From Umezawaea tangerina (GTDB lineage Bacteria; Actinomycetota; Actinomycetes; Mycobacteriales; Pseudonocardiaceae), in contig NZ_PVTF01000018.1 of assembly GCF_003002815.1 (NCBI RefSeq), positions 102,492 through 166,491 on the forward strand: a DNA stretch of 64,000 nucleotides. The letters are read 5' to 3'. The notes beneath the pieces were generated by a model. The model made no database searches and was not told where the DNA came from. It was given only the letters and a program-made list of their open reading frames with translations. Below, in pieces: positions 8,132 to 18,321 of the stretch. The position numbers and the translations under genes are program-made. Within the stretch, counting starts at the first letter, position 1. Every line of letters begins with the position of its first letter.

Positions 8132-8247
8132 GCGGCCGGCTTGACTTGGGGCCCCTTTTTTGGGCTTCGTCGGGCGAAAAAGGGCAGGTGGTAGAGCCTG
8201 CCCGCCGACTCATTGTAAGCCCAAAAACCCCAAGTCAAGCCGGCCGC
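8132..8247. repeat. Long palindromic element, copy 1 of 3
   Basis: Outer arms pair over 20 bp (8132-8151 with 8228-8247), continue after a CCCC bulge as T6-GGGCTT with AAGCCC-A5 (8156-8167 / 8217-8227), and enclose a second hairpin GGGCAGG / CCTGCCC (8182-8188 / 8197-8203) with loop TGGTAGAG. The core is identical in copies 2 and 3, while outer-arm positions change in pairs. It lies between a + gene ending at 8047 and the minus-strand tRNA at 8409-8483. No ORF, transposase or target-site duplication was seen. Identity: unknown structured element or MITE-like repeat. Confidence 0.9.
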
Positions 8248-8249
8248 TG

Positions 8250-8390
8250 GCGGACGAGTGTGCTCGCTTCCAGCGTCGTCGGGCCTGCGCATGAACGGAC
8301 GAGTGCCGCTGCTCCAGCGTCGTTGGCGGTCGTTTGTTGGGCGTTTGCTTTCAGCGCTGTTAGCCGGCCGCTTTCAGCTTTTGTTGGGGG
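8250..8390. repeat. Degenerate array of short CCAGCGTCGYTGG palindromes
   Basis: After copy 1 of the palindromic element the sequence holds diverged copies of a unit close to GCTTCCAGCGTCGTCGG (around 8265-8282, 8311-8327, 8346-8362 and 8370-8388) roughly every 30-45 bp. The unit core CCAGCG-T-CGCTGG is itself palindromic. The same array follows copy 2 at 23661. Together with the element it fills the 361-bp gap 8048-8408; no gene is visible in it. Confidence 0.6.
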
Positions 8391-8408
8391 TTTGTTCGGT
8401 GCCGTTGT

Positions 8409-8483
8409 TGGTGGGCGCGGCAGGGTTCGAACCTGCGACCGCTCGGGTGTAAACCGAGTGCTCTTCCGCTGAGCTACGCGCCC
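8409..8483 (-). tRNA. tRNA-Val (anticodon UAC)
   Basis: Read on the minus strand: 7-bp acceptor stem GGGCGCG/CGCGCCC, D arm 'AGCTCAGCGGAAGAGC', anticodon stem CTCGG/CCGAG with loop TTTACAC (anticodon TAC), T arm GCAGG-TTCGAAC-CCTGC and discriminator A. The CCA end is encoded (8409-8411). All canonical invariant bases are present. Its 5' end lies only one base downstream of the TAG stop of the peroxiredoxin gene, so the two are probably in one primary transcript and RNase P cleavage would release the mRNA 3' end. Confidence 0.97.
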
Positions 8484-8484
8484 T

Positions 8485-8949
8485 CTAGGCCGTCAACGCG
8501 GCAACAGCATGCTGCCATGCCGTCTGGTCCCTGGGTTCGCCGGGTTCGTTCACCTCGGCGTAGCGGATGGTTCCGTGGGGGTCCACGAGGAAGGTGCCGC
8601 GGTTGGACATGCCGTTGGTGGGGTTGAAGGTGCCGTAGGACTTGGCGACGGCGCCGTGGGGCCAGAAGTCGGACAGCAGGGGGAAGCGGTAGCCCTGGGC
8701 GCGGGACCACGCCTTGAGGCTGTAGGGGGTGTCGACGGAGATGGCGAGGACCGCCACGTCGGCCTTCTCGTAGCGGTCCAGGTCGGTCTGGAGGGCGTCC
8801 AGCTCGGCCTGGCAGGTGCCGCTGAAGGCGAACGGGTAGAACACCAGCAGCACCGGGCGCACGCCTCGGTACCGGGACAGCGACACCTGTTGGCGGTTGC
8901 TGTCCCGGAGGGTGAAGTCCGGGGCTTGGGAACCCTCGTCCGGCAGCAC
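8485..8949 (-). CDS. ahpE: 1-Cys peroxiredoxin, AhpE type
   Basis: 154 residues. AhpE-like peroxiredoxins reduce peroxides and peroxynitrite in the cytoplasm using a peroxidatic cysteine and external thiols. The thioredoxin fold is complete: 'APDFTLRDSNRQQVSLSRYRG', peroxidatic Cys46 in 'FYPFAFSGTCQAELDALQ', and the conserved arginine region near 'GMSNRGTFLVDPHGTIRYAE'. No second cysteine is present, so it is a 1-Cys enzyme. The start at 8949 lies in the 'MLPDEGSQAPDF' context usual for the family. tRNA-Val starts one base after its stop. Confidence 0.92.
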   Translation of the reverse strand: MLPDEGSQAPDFTLRDSNRQQVSLSRYRGVRPVLLVFYPFAFSGTCQAELDALQTDLDRYEKADVAVLAISVDTPYSLKAWSRAQGYRFPLLSDFWPHGAVAKSYGTFNPTNGMSNRGTFLVDPHGTIRYAEVNEPGEPRDQTAWQHAVAALTA

Positions 8950-9021
8950 TTCGGAGTTCCCCCGGTCGGGCGACCGGCACGGGTCCCCGTACGTCCCGGG
9001 GAACCCGTGCTCAGTCTCGGA

Positions 9022-9453
9022 TCAGCGCTTGACCTTCGCCGAACTGGGACGCACGAGCCTCGTGCCCGACCAGTCCTCGGCGACGGTGATGTTGGACGTC
9101 TGGGACAGCCCAGCGGTCGGCACCGCCTCGGCGATCTCACTCGGCTCGACGTGTCCAGGGCGTCCGGTCTTGGGCGTCAGCACCCACACCACGCCGTTCT
9201 CGGCCAGCGGCCCGGTCGCGTTGATCAGGTCGTCGACCAGATCCCCGTCCCCGTCCCGCCACCACAACAGGACCACGTCCACGACATCGTCGGCCTCATC
9301 GTCGAGGAGATCGCTGCCGATCCGCTCCTCGATGGCGGCACGAACGTCGTCGTCAACGTCCTCGTCCCAGCCGATCTCCTGAACTGCCTGGCCCGGTGCA
9401 ATCCCGAGCTTGTCGGCGACACCGCCCTTGTCGGCGTCTCCCGCGGCGACCAC
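9022..9453 (-). CDS. DUF3052 family protein
   Basis: 143 residues from GTG 9453; the GGAGGA at 9461-9468 (minus strand) with 9-nt spacing favours this start over upstream open frame. The family is conserved throughout Actinobacteria: 'LGIAPGQAVQEIGWDEDVDDDVR', 'DVVDVVLLWWRDGDGDLVDDLI', 'VWVLTPKTGRPGHVEPSEIAEAVPTAGL' and 'SGTRLVRP' are all visible. Biochemical role is unknown; it often lies next to ahpE and aceE as here, which suggests a role in central metabolism or redox physiology (inference from synteny). An 11-bp inverted repeat sits 28 bp upstream of the start. Confidence 0.93.
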   Translation of the reverse strand: MVAAGDADKGGVADKLGIAPGQAVQEIGWDEDVDDDVRAAIEERIGSDLLDDEADDVVDVVLLWWRDGDGDLVDDLINATGPLAENGVVWVLTPKTGRPGHVEPSEIAEAVPTAGLSQTSNITVAEDWSGTRLVRPSSAKVKR

Positions 9454-9480
9454 GGCTTCCACTCCTCCAACTACGCAAGA

Positions 9481-9503
9481 GCGGCAGTCGACTCGACTGC
9501 CGC
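9481..9503. promoter_or_regulatory. 23-bp inverted repeat upstream of DUF3052 gene; the rest of 9454-9795 shows no gene
   Basis: GCGGCAGTCGA, one central base, then its exact complement. It is in the 5' region of the DUF3052 gene and could be a protein-binding palindrome or a transcript hairpin. The remainder of the 342-bp gap towards aceE contains the divergent promoters but no ORF I would support; a poly-A/T poor stretch with 'GTAGGGGGTCC' precedes the aceE leader. Confidence 0.5.
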
Positions 9504-9795
9504 GCGATGTATCAACACCTGTCGCGGCTAGCGAACACTGATAGACGGCCTCCGCGCAACCGTTGACCTCATGACACGCCGCAATCCGACCCCCCTGAAC
9601 TGTCACCCGACAGGATGACGCACACTGAACACACCTCATACCGCGCGCGCGAGGGACACGATCCAGAACTACTGGTCGGTAGGGGGTCCTCTGGGGTGTC
9701 CCACGGGCGCCGATGAGGAATCATGGACAGGTAGACCGCCTGAACCCGCAGTGAACGCCGGCAGCAGCCGGCAGCAACCCTGGCGAGGAGAACCC

Positions 9796-12561
<2,766 letters not shown>

Positions 12562-12571
12562 GCACCGAGGT

Positions 12572-12609
12572 CCACGAGGGGAGTCCCGTTCGCGGGGCTC
12601 CCCTCGTGG
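12572..12609. terminator. Bidirectional terminator between aceE and ribM
   Basis: 12-bp perfect stem (CCACGAGGGGAG / CTCCCCTCGTGG) continued by an inner CCCG/CGGG pairing. Located 10 bp after the aceE stop and 5 bp before the end of the convergent transporter gene. Confidence 0.8.
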
Positions 12610-12613
12610 CGCG

Positions 12614-13237
12614 TCAGGCGGCCGCCTCGACGGCGGTGCGCTTGGCGGCGCGGTTCCAGTCGAGCCAGCCGCGGATGACCAGGACGGCGAACACGGTGTA
12701 GATCAGGGCGCTGAAGTAGAGACCGGACTGGATCTGCAGGGGCACGCCGATGGCGTCGACGACGAGCCAGACGATCCAGAACTCGACGAGGCCGAGCCCT
12801 TGGAGGGCGAAGGCGAGGACGGTGCCGACGAAGATAGCGGCGTCCGGCCACGGGGCCCACGAGGCGTGCAGGGCGTCCAGCGCCAGGGCGAACGCGGTGG
12901 TGCCGACGACGAAGGCTGCGGCGACGGCGAGGCGTTCGCGGGTCGAGCCCTTGCGGACGACGACGCCGAACACGGGGTCGCGCCTGCGCAGCCAGGCGTA
13001 CCAGCCGTAGAACGCGATGAGGCCGACGACGACCTGCCTGATCGCGAGACCGCCGAGGTGGGCGGACAGGTAGACGGTGAACAGCAGCGCGACCGACGCC
13101 AGCTGCACCGGCCACGTCCAGAGGGACCTCCGCTGCGCCAGGAACACCACGGCCAGGGCGAACAGCTGGCCGAAGAACTCCGCGTAGGCGATCTTCTGCC
13201 CCAGAACGGTGAAACCCTGCTCCAGCAACACGTGCAC
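12614..13237 (-). CDS. ribM: Riboflavin transporter of the PnuC family (RibM/PnuX-like)
   Basis: 207 residues, mostly membrane: hydrophobic helices at about 15-33, 40-60, 62-80, 107-127, 135-155 and 160-185, the arrangement of PnuC-type vitamin transporters, with the short 'AFYGWYAWLRR' segment typical of the family. PnuC itself carries nicotinamide riboside, but an FMN riboswitch precedes this gene, which matches actinobacterial RibM/PnuX riboflavin uptake proteins (known), so riboflavin is the likely substrate. GTG 13237 is preferred since GGAGG lies 5 nt upstream; GTG 13249 is an alternative with no ribosome site. Confidence 0.85.
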   Translation of the reverse strand: MHVLLEQGFTVLGQKIAYAEFFGQLFALAVVFLAQRRSLWTWPVQLASVALLFTVYLSAHLGGLAIRQVVVGLIAFYGWYAWLRRRDPVFGVVVRKGSTRERLAVAAAFVVGTTAFALALDALHASWAPWPDAAIFVGTVLAFALQGLGLVEFWIVWLVVDAIGVPLQIQSGLYFSALIYTVFAVLVIRGWLDWNRAAKRTAVEAAA

Positions 13238-13280
13238 CGCGTCCTCCACATCCCCAGGGCGGTCCGGGGGCGTGGCGCGT

Positions 13281-13312
13281 CACCGGTGCGGCGGGCATGC
13301 CGGACACCGGTG
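13281..13312 (-). promoter_or_regulatory. Hairpin between FMN aptamer and ribM (expression platform candidate)
   Basis: CACCGGTG occurs twice and is self-complementary, giving an 8-bp stem with an inner CGGC/GCCG stem. It directly follows the aptamer. There is no T-run, so it is not an evident intrinsic terminator; it may act on translation or through Rho (inference). Confidence 0.5.
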
Positions 13313-13314
13313 GC

Positions 13315-13441
13315 GTGCGCGCCTCTCATCCGGACTCTCACCGTCGGCCCCGGAGTTCCACCGGGTCAACCGCGGGCCGTGGGGCACGCGGGTCGTGGGC
13401 TGTCACCACCGGTTCGGACTTCCACCGACCCCGGAACGCAC
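13315..13441 (-). ncRNA. FMN riboswitch (RFN element)
   Basis: On the minus strand the conserved RFN blocks occur in order: P1 5' strand GTGCGT, 'GGGGTCGGTGGAAGTCCGAA', 'CCGGTGGT', 'AGCCCACGACCCGCG', 'CGCGGTTGACCCGGTGGAA', 'GCCGACGGTGAGAGTCCGGA', 'TGAGAG' and the P1 3' strand GCGCAC. It lies about 75 nt upstream of the PnuC-family gene. FMN binding normally shuts off riboflavin synthesis or uptake genes. Confidence 0.95.
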
Positions 13442-13556
13442 GTCTTCCACTTGCCAGAACATCGTCGCGCGGACGGGCTGTTCCGTCAGCGTTTGTGACG
13501 TGCGGCACTCGTCCGGAGTACATCGGCGGTTCACCTCGCCCCGCTGGCTTCCGGCC

Positions 13557-14837
13557 ATGGTCACCACCTCGCGAGCCCTGTTCGCCGTCCCCCTCCTGCT
13601 GCTGGTGCCGGCGCCACCCGCCGACGCGGCGGCTCCGGAGGTCGTCGTCCCGGTCGCGCAGACCCGCGCCTTCGTCGACGACCCGTCCGGCACCCCGGCG
13701 AACGCCGACGCAGACGACCCCGCCGTCTGGGTGCACCCGACGCGGCCGGAGCGCACGGTCGTGCTCGGCACCCTCAAGGAGGGCGGGCTGGCCGCGTTCG
13801 ACCTCCGAGGTCGCACCCTGGACACCTACCCGGCGCCCGCCGCGCCCGCGCCGGGGGCGAAACCGGGGCGGTACAACAACGTCGACGTGCTCGGCGGCGT
13901 CCGGGTCGGCGGTCGGGTGCGGGACCTGGCGTTCGTGAGCGACCGGGGCCGCGACCGGATCCGGGTGTACGAGGTCGACGGCCGCGGCTCGGCGGCGGGC
14001 TCGCGGGTGCTCGCCGACGTGACGGACCCCGGCGCGCGGCCGGTGTTCTCCGCCTCCGAGGCGGAGGTGGACGACCAGCGCAACGCCTACGGGCTGGCGG
14101 CGGGCGTCGACCGGCGCACCGGCGCACCGCTGGTCCTGGCCAGCCGCCGCGGCGAGAGCCGGATCGCGCTGCTGCGCGTCGTGCCCGGCCCCGCCGGGTC
14201 GGTGGGCAACGAGGTCGTGTCCACTGTGGACCTGCCGACGGGTTTCGTCATGCCGGACGGCTCGACGTGGACCCCGTGCGAGGACCCCGGCGACCGGCCG
14301 CAGGCCGAGGGGATGGTGGTCGACTCCCTCCACGGCGTCGCGTACGCGGCGCAGGAGGACGTCGGGATCTGGCGGATCCCGGTCCGCGCCGACGGTTTCG
14401 GGTCCCCCGAACTGATGGACGAGGTTCGCTCTTTCGGGGCACCCCAACGGTATGACGAGGCGGCCGAGGAATGCGTCACGGACGGGCCGGACCCCGGTTT
14501 CGGCGGCAGGTGGCTGAGCGCGGACGCCGAGGGCCTGACGATCGCGGAGGGCCCGGACGGCGGCGGCGAGCTGGTCGCCTCCAGCCAGGGCGACTCGCGG
14601 TTCGTGCGCTACGAGCGCACCGGGCGGCACCGCGTGCTGGGCGACTTCGTCGTGGGCGCGGGCCGCGGGCTGGACCCGGTGGAGCACTCCGACGGCGCGC
14701 AGGTCGTCACGGCCGATCTCGGCCGCGGCTTCCGCGAGGGCATGCTGGTGCTCCACGACGGCGAGCGCGAGCCCACGGCGGGCGACCTGGCGACGACCGG
14801 TTTCCCCTACGTCCGCTGGGGCGAGGTCATCCGCTGA
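13557..14837 (+). CDS. Secreted beta-propeller phytase (3-phytase family)
   Basis: 426 residues from ATG 13557 (an open frame further upstream overlaps the antisense riboswitch and is rejected). Residues 1-24 are a signal peptide ending 'PADAAA'. The rest matches alkaline beta-propeller phytases, which release phosphate from phytate with Ca2+: 'DDPAVWVHP', 'VLGTLKEGGLAAFDLRG', 'NNVDVLGG', 'AFVSDRGRDRIRVYEVDG', 'NAYGLAAGVDRRTGAPLVLASRRGESRI', 'QAEGMVVDSLHGVAYAAQEDVGIWRI' and 'DAEGLTIAEGPDGGGELVASSQGDSRFVRYER' are seen in blade order. Located outside the cell. Divergent from ribM; no partner genes. Confidence 0.92.
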   Translation: MVTTSRALFAVPLLLLVPAPPADAAAPEVVVPVAQTRAFVDDPSGTPANADADDPAVWVHPTRPERTVVLGTLKEGGLAAFDLRGRTLDTYPAPAAPAPGAKPGRYNNVDVLGGVRVGGRVRDLAFVSDRGRDRIRVYEVDGRGSAAGSRVLADVTDPGARPVFSASEAEVDDQRNAYGLAAGVDRRTGAPLVLASRRGESRIALLRVVPGPAGSVGNEVVSTVDLPTGFVMPDGSTWTPCEDPGDRPQAEGMVVDSLHGVAYAAQEDVGIWRIPVRADGFGSPELMDEVRSFGAPQRYDEAAEECVTDGPDPGFGGRWLSADAEGLTIAEGPDGGGELVASSQGDSRFVRYERTGRHRVLGDFVVGAGRGLDPVEHSDGAQVVTADLGRGFREGMLVLHDGEREPTAGDLATTGFPYVRWGEVIR

Positions 14838-14969
14838 TGGACACGGGTGATCTTGGGCGGGCTTTTACCCGAACGGGTGCCTACATGTCGGATTCCGGCC
14901 TACCCGTGATCAGAGCGTTGCCAAACAGCGACCTTTGAATCTACGGACGTTGCTACGGTCCCCTGCGGT

Positions 14970-14987
14970 GTCACCCACAAGGGTGAC
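14970..14987. promoter_or_regulatory. Inverted repeat upstream of surface-protein gene
   Basis: GTCACCC-ACAA-GGGTGAC, a perfect 7-bp inverted repeat 54 bp upstream of the ATG at 15041, in an otherwise lower-GC promoter region. May be an operator or the foot of a leader hairpin. Confidence 0.45.
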
Positions 14988-15040
14988 TTGTTTGCATTTC
15001 GCGTTGCGTGACTTCGCAAGAAACCAGAGCGGGAGACCAC

Positions 15041-15667
15041 ATGCCAGGCAGAGTTCTCGGTGCGATCACGGTGACCGCGACGGCTGGTCTGACCTTGTTG
15101 GCACTGGCGATCCCGGCTTCCGCGCACACGCCCACCTCGAAGGCCGAGTGCGTCGCGGACAAGGCCGTGGTGAGCGTGAAACTCGCGTCCTACGCCCGCA
15201 ACGGCAACACCGTCGTGGTCAAGGACGGCGAGACCGAACTGGTCAACACCTCGTTCGGCGACAACTACGAGAAGTCCTGGACGCGTGCCGGCGACGTCGC
15301 CCACACCTTCACCATCGCCGTGAAGGCCTCGGACGGCAACCAGTACAACTACTCCAAGACGCTCAAGGTCGAGGCGTGCGTGAAGCCCACCGCGCCGAGC
15401 ACGACCACGACCGTCTCGAAGCCCAGCACGCCGGCGGAGAGCACCCCGCCGTCCACCGAGGTGACCACCAGCACGACGGAGTCGTCCTCGGAGACCGTGC
15501 CCGTGACGTCCACCACCCCGGTCGGGAGCGGTGGCGGTGAGGGTGAGGCCACTCCGCCGCTGGCCTCCACCGGTGCTTCGCCCGGCTGGCTGCTGCTGTC
15601 GGGCCTCGGCCTCGTCGGCGCGGGTGCCGCGGCGCTGGTCGTGGTGCGCCGCAAGCGCGCCGCCTAG
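15041..15667 (+). CDS. Sortase-anchored cell-wall protein with LAxTG signal
   Basis: 208 residues from ATG 15041 with GGGAGA 10 nt upstream. It has a signal peptide (residues 1-32, ending 'ASAHTP'), a roughly 90-residue folded domain with two cysteines ('AECVADKA' and 'VEACVKP'), a Thr/Ser/Pro/Glu-rich stalk of about 50 residues, then 'LASTG' (about 174-178), a hydrophobic helix and the tail 'RRKRAA'. LAxTG is the signal used by class E sortases of actinomycetes, so the protein should be linked to peptidoglycan. The folded part does not resemble a catalytic domain I know. Terminators follow. Confidence 0.85.
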   Translation: MPGRVLGAITVTATAGLTLLALAIPASAHTPTSKAECVADKAVVSVKLASYARNGNTVVVKDGETELVNTSFGDNYEKSWTRAGDVAHTFTIAVKASDGNQYNYSKTLKVEACVKPTAPSTTTTVSKPSTPAESTPPSTEVTTSTTESSSETVPVTSTTPVGSGGGEGEATPPLASTGASPGWLLLSGLGLVGAGAAALVVVRRKRAA

Positions 15668-15682
15668 TTCCACCGCACGACC

Positions 15683-15783
15683 CCGTCAGGGCGTCCCCGC
15701 ACTCGCGGGGACGCCCTGACGGCTTTCCTGTGCGCACAACGCCACGAGGGCCGTCCCCCGCGAAGCGGGACGGCCCTCGTGGC
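15683..15783. terminator. Two back-to-back terminator hairpins
   Basis: The first hairpin, 15683-15722, has an 18-bp perfect stem and ACTC loop; the second, 15741-15783, has a 17-bp perfect stem. They separate the convergent surface-protein and channel genes, one for each direction. Confidence 0.9.
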
Positions 15784-15795
15784 ATCGCCGGGGAG

Positions 15796-16590
15796 CTACT
15801 CGCCGGGCGTGATGGGCATGCCCGCGGGCGGCGTCGGGGCGTCCGACGCCATCTGCTGCGCGGTCGCGTGGCGACGCGCGCCCGCCGAGACCGGCTCCTG
15901 CGAGCGGCGCGGCGCGGGGGCGGTGCGGGCCGCCTCGTCCTGCACGCGGGTCAGCCAGCCCTCCCAGCGCTGCTGCATGGGGCGGACCAGGCCGCCGCCG
16001 ACGCCGATGATGACGACACCGGCCACCGTGGCGAGCACGGCGATCAGCACCGGCATGGTCACCGAGACGGCGATGCCGAGCTGGTTGAGGGCCGCGATGA
16101 CGCCCAGCGCCATGATGAAGCCGTAGGCAGCCGTGCCGAGCATCCGGGTGTACGAACGGCCGCCCAGGGCGCCGGTCACCAGGCCGCGGACGGCCTTGCC
16201 GATCGCCGAGGCGACGAGCACCAGCACCAGCGCGACCACGATGCGCGGCAGGTAGGCGATCACGTCGTTGAGCAGCTCGCTCACCGCGTTGCCGGTGCCG
16301 AACACGCCGAACGCCATCTGCAGCGCGATCAGCAGCACGAAGTAGTAGACGAGCTTGACGATGAGACCGGACGCGTCCACGGGCGACTGCGCCGTCATCG
16401 CGCCGAGGCCGGACCTCTCGACCAGGCGGTCGAAGCCGACGCGCTTCAGCAGGAAGCCGACCGCCTTCGACAGCGCCTTGGCGATGAACCAACCGACCAC
16501 CATGACGAGCGCGAAGCCGAGCAGCTTCGGCACGAACGTGGCGATCATGGCCCAGGCCTGTCCAAGACCTTCGGTGATCTGGGAACCCAC
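15796..16590 (-). CDS. Integral membrane protein with MscS-type conserved TM helices
   Basis: 264 residues from GTG 16590, preceded by a good AGGAGG. Five hydrophobic segments are visible (about 20-40, 76-97, 108-132, 148-170, 172-200); each amphipathic repeat unit 'IAYLPRIVVALVLVLVASAIGKAVRGLV' type matches the 'conserved TM helix' family related to mechanosensitive channels (CmpX-like), without the MscS beta domain. The C-terminal 60 residues are Ala/Arg/Pro-rich and cytoplasmic. A channel or osmosensing role is inferred from the family only. Confidence 0.8.
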   Translation of the reverse strand: MGSQITEGLGQAWAMIATFVPKLLGFALVMVVGWFIAKALSKAVGFLLKRVGFDRLVERSGLGAMTAQSPVDASGLIVKLVYYFVLLIALQMAFGVFGTGNAVSELLNDVIAYLPRIVVALVLVLVASAIGKAVRGLVTGALGGRSYTRMLGTAAYGFIMALGVIAALNQLGIAVSVTMPVLIAVLATVAGVVIIGVGGGLVRPMQQRWEGWLTRVQDEAARTAPAPRRSQEPVSAGARRHATAQQMASDAPTPPAGMPITPGE

Positions 16591-16753
16591 GACGCCCTCC
16601 TAACTTTCTTCGTAGCTTGTCGACTGACCGGGAAATGGTTTCCCGAACGTTGACCACCCGGCAATTCGGCGCACGAGCACGAAAGGGTGACCGATTGGCG
16701 TTTCCCGCGGACTCCGTTCACAGTGGACGGACCGGTGGGGACCGGGGAGAGGG

Positions 16754-16787
16754 AACCGCCCGGCGCAGCAGCTCGCGCCGGGCGGTT
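16754..16787. terminator. Terminator hairpin downstream of TAP-hydrolase gene
   Basis: 13-bp perfect stem AACCGCCCGGCGC / GCGCCGGGCGGTT with an 8-nt loop; TTTT follows on the + strand. It lies 5 bp past the end of the minus-strand gene at 16792. Confidence 0.8.
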
Positions 16788-16791
16788 TTCG

Positions 16792-18321
16792 TCAACGGGC
16801 CAGTCGCTCGGCGAGCCCCGCGGTGTCCAGGAAGGAGCCGGCCGGGCGGGTCGACGGCCGCGCCGGGTCGGGCCGGGGGTCGCCGGGGCAGGTCGAGGAG
16901 CTCGGCGGCAGCACCCCGTCGACCAGGTAGTGGTCGACCACCGCGTCCACGCAGGCGTTGCCGCTGTTGTAGACGCCGTGCTTGCCCTCGTCCAGCACGG
17001 TGAGCAGGTTGTCGCCCAGCCTGCTCGCCATCGCGGGCCCGCCCTCGTACTGGGTCTGCGTGTCGCCCTCGGCCTGCACGACCAGGCCCACCGGGTAGCC
17101 GTCGCGCTTGAGCGGGACCATCGGTCCGGGCGGGGTGAACGAGCGGAAGGTGCACGCGGTCGGGGCGGCGCGCAGCACGCCGAAGCCGTAGGGGTAGCGG
17201 TCGCGGAACACCCGCATGTCCTCGTAGTAGGTCTCCAGGTCGCGCGGCCAGTCGGCCTCGCAGGTGATCGTGGTGAAGACGCCGGACTTGAGCTCCCCCT
17301 TGGCGGAGGCGGCGAACCTGGCGCTCTGCTCGGCGGCGGCCTGCGGCGTGGTGCCCGCGCCGCCGTTCAGCCCGCCGACCACACCCGCCAGGTCGGTCCA
17401 CAGTGGACGGTAGCGGGAGCCGACGCCCACGGCGGCGTCGAACTCGCTGCGGGTGTGCGCGCCGACCGGGTCGAGCGCCAGCCTCGCCGACGTCCGCTCG
17501 ATGGTGGCCAGCACCTCGGGGCCGCTGCGGCCGAGCCCGAACACGTCGTCGTGCTCCGCGGCCCACTCCGACCACAGCTCGACGTTGCGCCGGGTGGCGA
17601 CGGCCTGCCCCTTGGCCTGCTGGCGCCACAGCCACTCCGGGTGCACCGAGGAGTCCAGGACGCTGCGGTCGAGCCGGTAGGGGAACAGCGACCCGTACAC
17701 GGCGCCGAGGTAGGTGCCGTAGGAGTAGCCGAGGTAGCTGATCCGGGGCTCGCCGAGCACCTCGCGGATCACGTCCAGGTCCCGCGCTGTGTTGGCGGTG
17801 TTGACGAACCGCCGGATGCCGCCCGCCGAGGCCTGGCACGCGTCCTCGGCGGCCCGCGCCTCCGCCGTCCACTTCGCGAACTCCGAGTCCGGCGGCCGCG
17901 AGTCGGTCGTGGTGATCTCCGGCACCGCCCGGCAGGTGAGCGCGGTCGAGCCGCCGACGCCCCGCGGATCGAACCCGATCAGGTCATAGGACTTGGCCAG
18001 CGCGGTCGTGGAGAGGAAGGCGGGCATCCGCAGTCCGGACCCTCCGGGACCGCCGGGGTTGGCCACCAGGACACCGCGCCGCAGCTCGGTCGCCTTGCGC
18101 CTGCTGACCGCGAGCGAGATCCGGTCGAGGCCGGGGTCGGCGTAGTCCAGCGGCACGACGACCGAGGCGCACTCCAGGTCGCCCTGGCACGGCGCCCAGG
18201 TGAGCGTCTGGTTGTGGAACTCCGCCAACGGGTCCGGCGGTGTTGTCCGGGCCGACACCGCCGGCGACGAGGTCGCGAGGACCACGAGCACCGCAAGACC
18301 CACTGGGACAAGCCTTCGCAA
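16792..18321 (-). CDS. Secreted alpha/beta-hydrolase, TAP-type (tripeptidyl aminopeptidase family)
   Basis: 509 residues from TTG 18321, chosen because GGGAGG lies 7-8 nt upstream; an upstream GTG (18348) has no ribosome site. A signal peptide (1-23, 'AVSA') is followed by the oxyanion segment 'NPGGPGGSG' (88-96), 'FDPRGVGGS', the nucleophile Ser200 in 'GYSYGTY', and the C-terminal TAP-like domain with 'TQTQYEGG' (Asp) and 'GKHGVYNSGNACVD' (His). Several cysteines suggest extracellular disulfides. Streptomyces relatives remove N-terminal tripeptides from secreted proteins; the exact substrate here is unknown. Confidence 0.9.
   Translation of the reverse strand: MRRLVPVGLAVLVVLATSSPAVSARTTPPDPLAEFHNQTLTWAPCQGDLECASVVVPLDYADPGLDRISLAVSRRKATELRRGVLVANPGGPGGSGLRMPAFLSTTALAKSYDLIGFDPRGVGGSTALTCRAVPEITTTDSRPPDSEFAKWTAEARAAEDACQASAGGIRRFVNTANTARDLDVIREVLGEPRISYLGYSYGTYLGAVYGSLFPYRLDRSVLDSSVHPEWLWRQQAKGQAVATRRNVELWSEWAAEHDDVFGLGRSGPEVLATIERTSARLALDPVGAHTRSEFDAAVGVGSRYRPLWTDLAGVVGGLNGGAGTTPQAAAEQSARFAASAKGELKSGVFTTITCEADWPRDLETYYEDMRVFRDRYPYGFGVLRAAPTACTFRSFTPPGPMVPLKRDGYPVGLVVQAEGDTQTQYEGGPAMASRLGDNLLTVLDEGKHGVYNSGNACVDAVVDHYLVDGVLPPSSSTCPGDPRPDPARPSTRPAGSFLDTAGLAERLAR

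Noticed and set aside
8132..8247. Insertion sequence or group II intron fragment
   Set aside because: No transposase or reverse-transcriptase remnant, no evident target duplication, and the arms covary between copies rather than diverging as dead IS ends do.
13209..13556. N-terminal extension of the phytase
   Set aside because: It would overlap the antisense FMN riboswitch and place the signal peptide inside the protein. ATG 13557 starts directly at the signal peptide.
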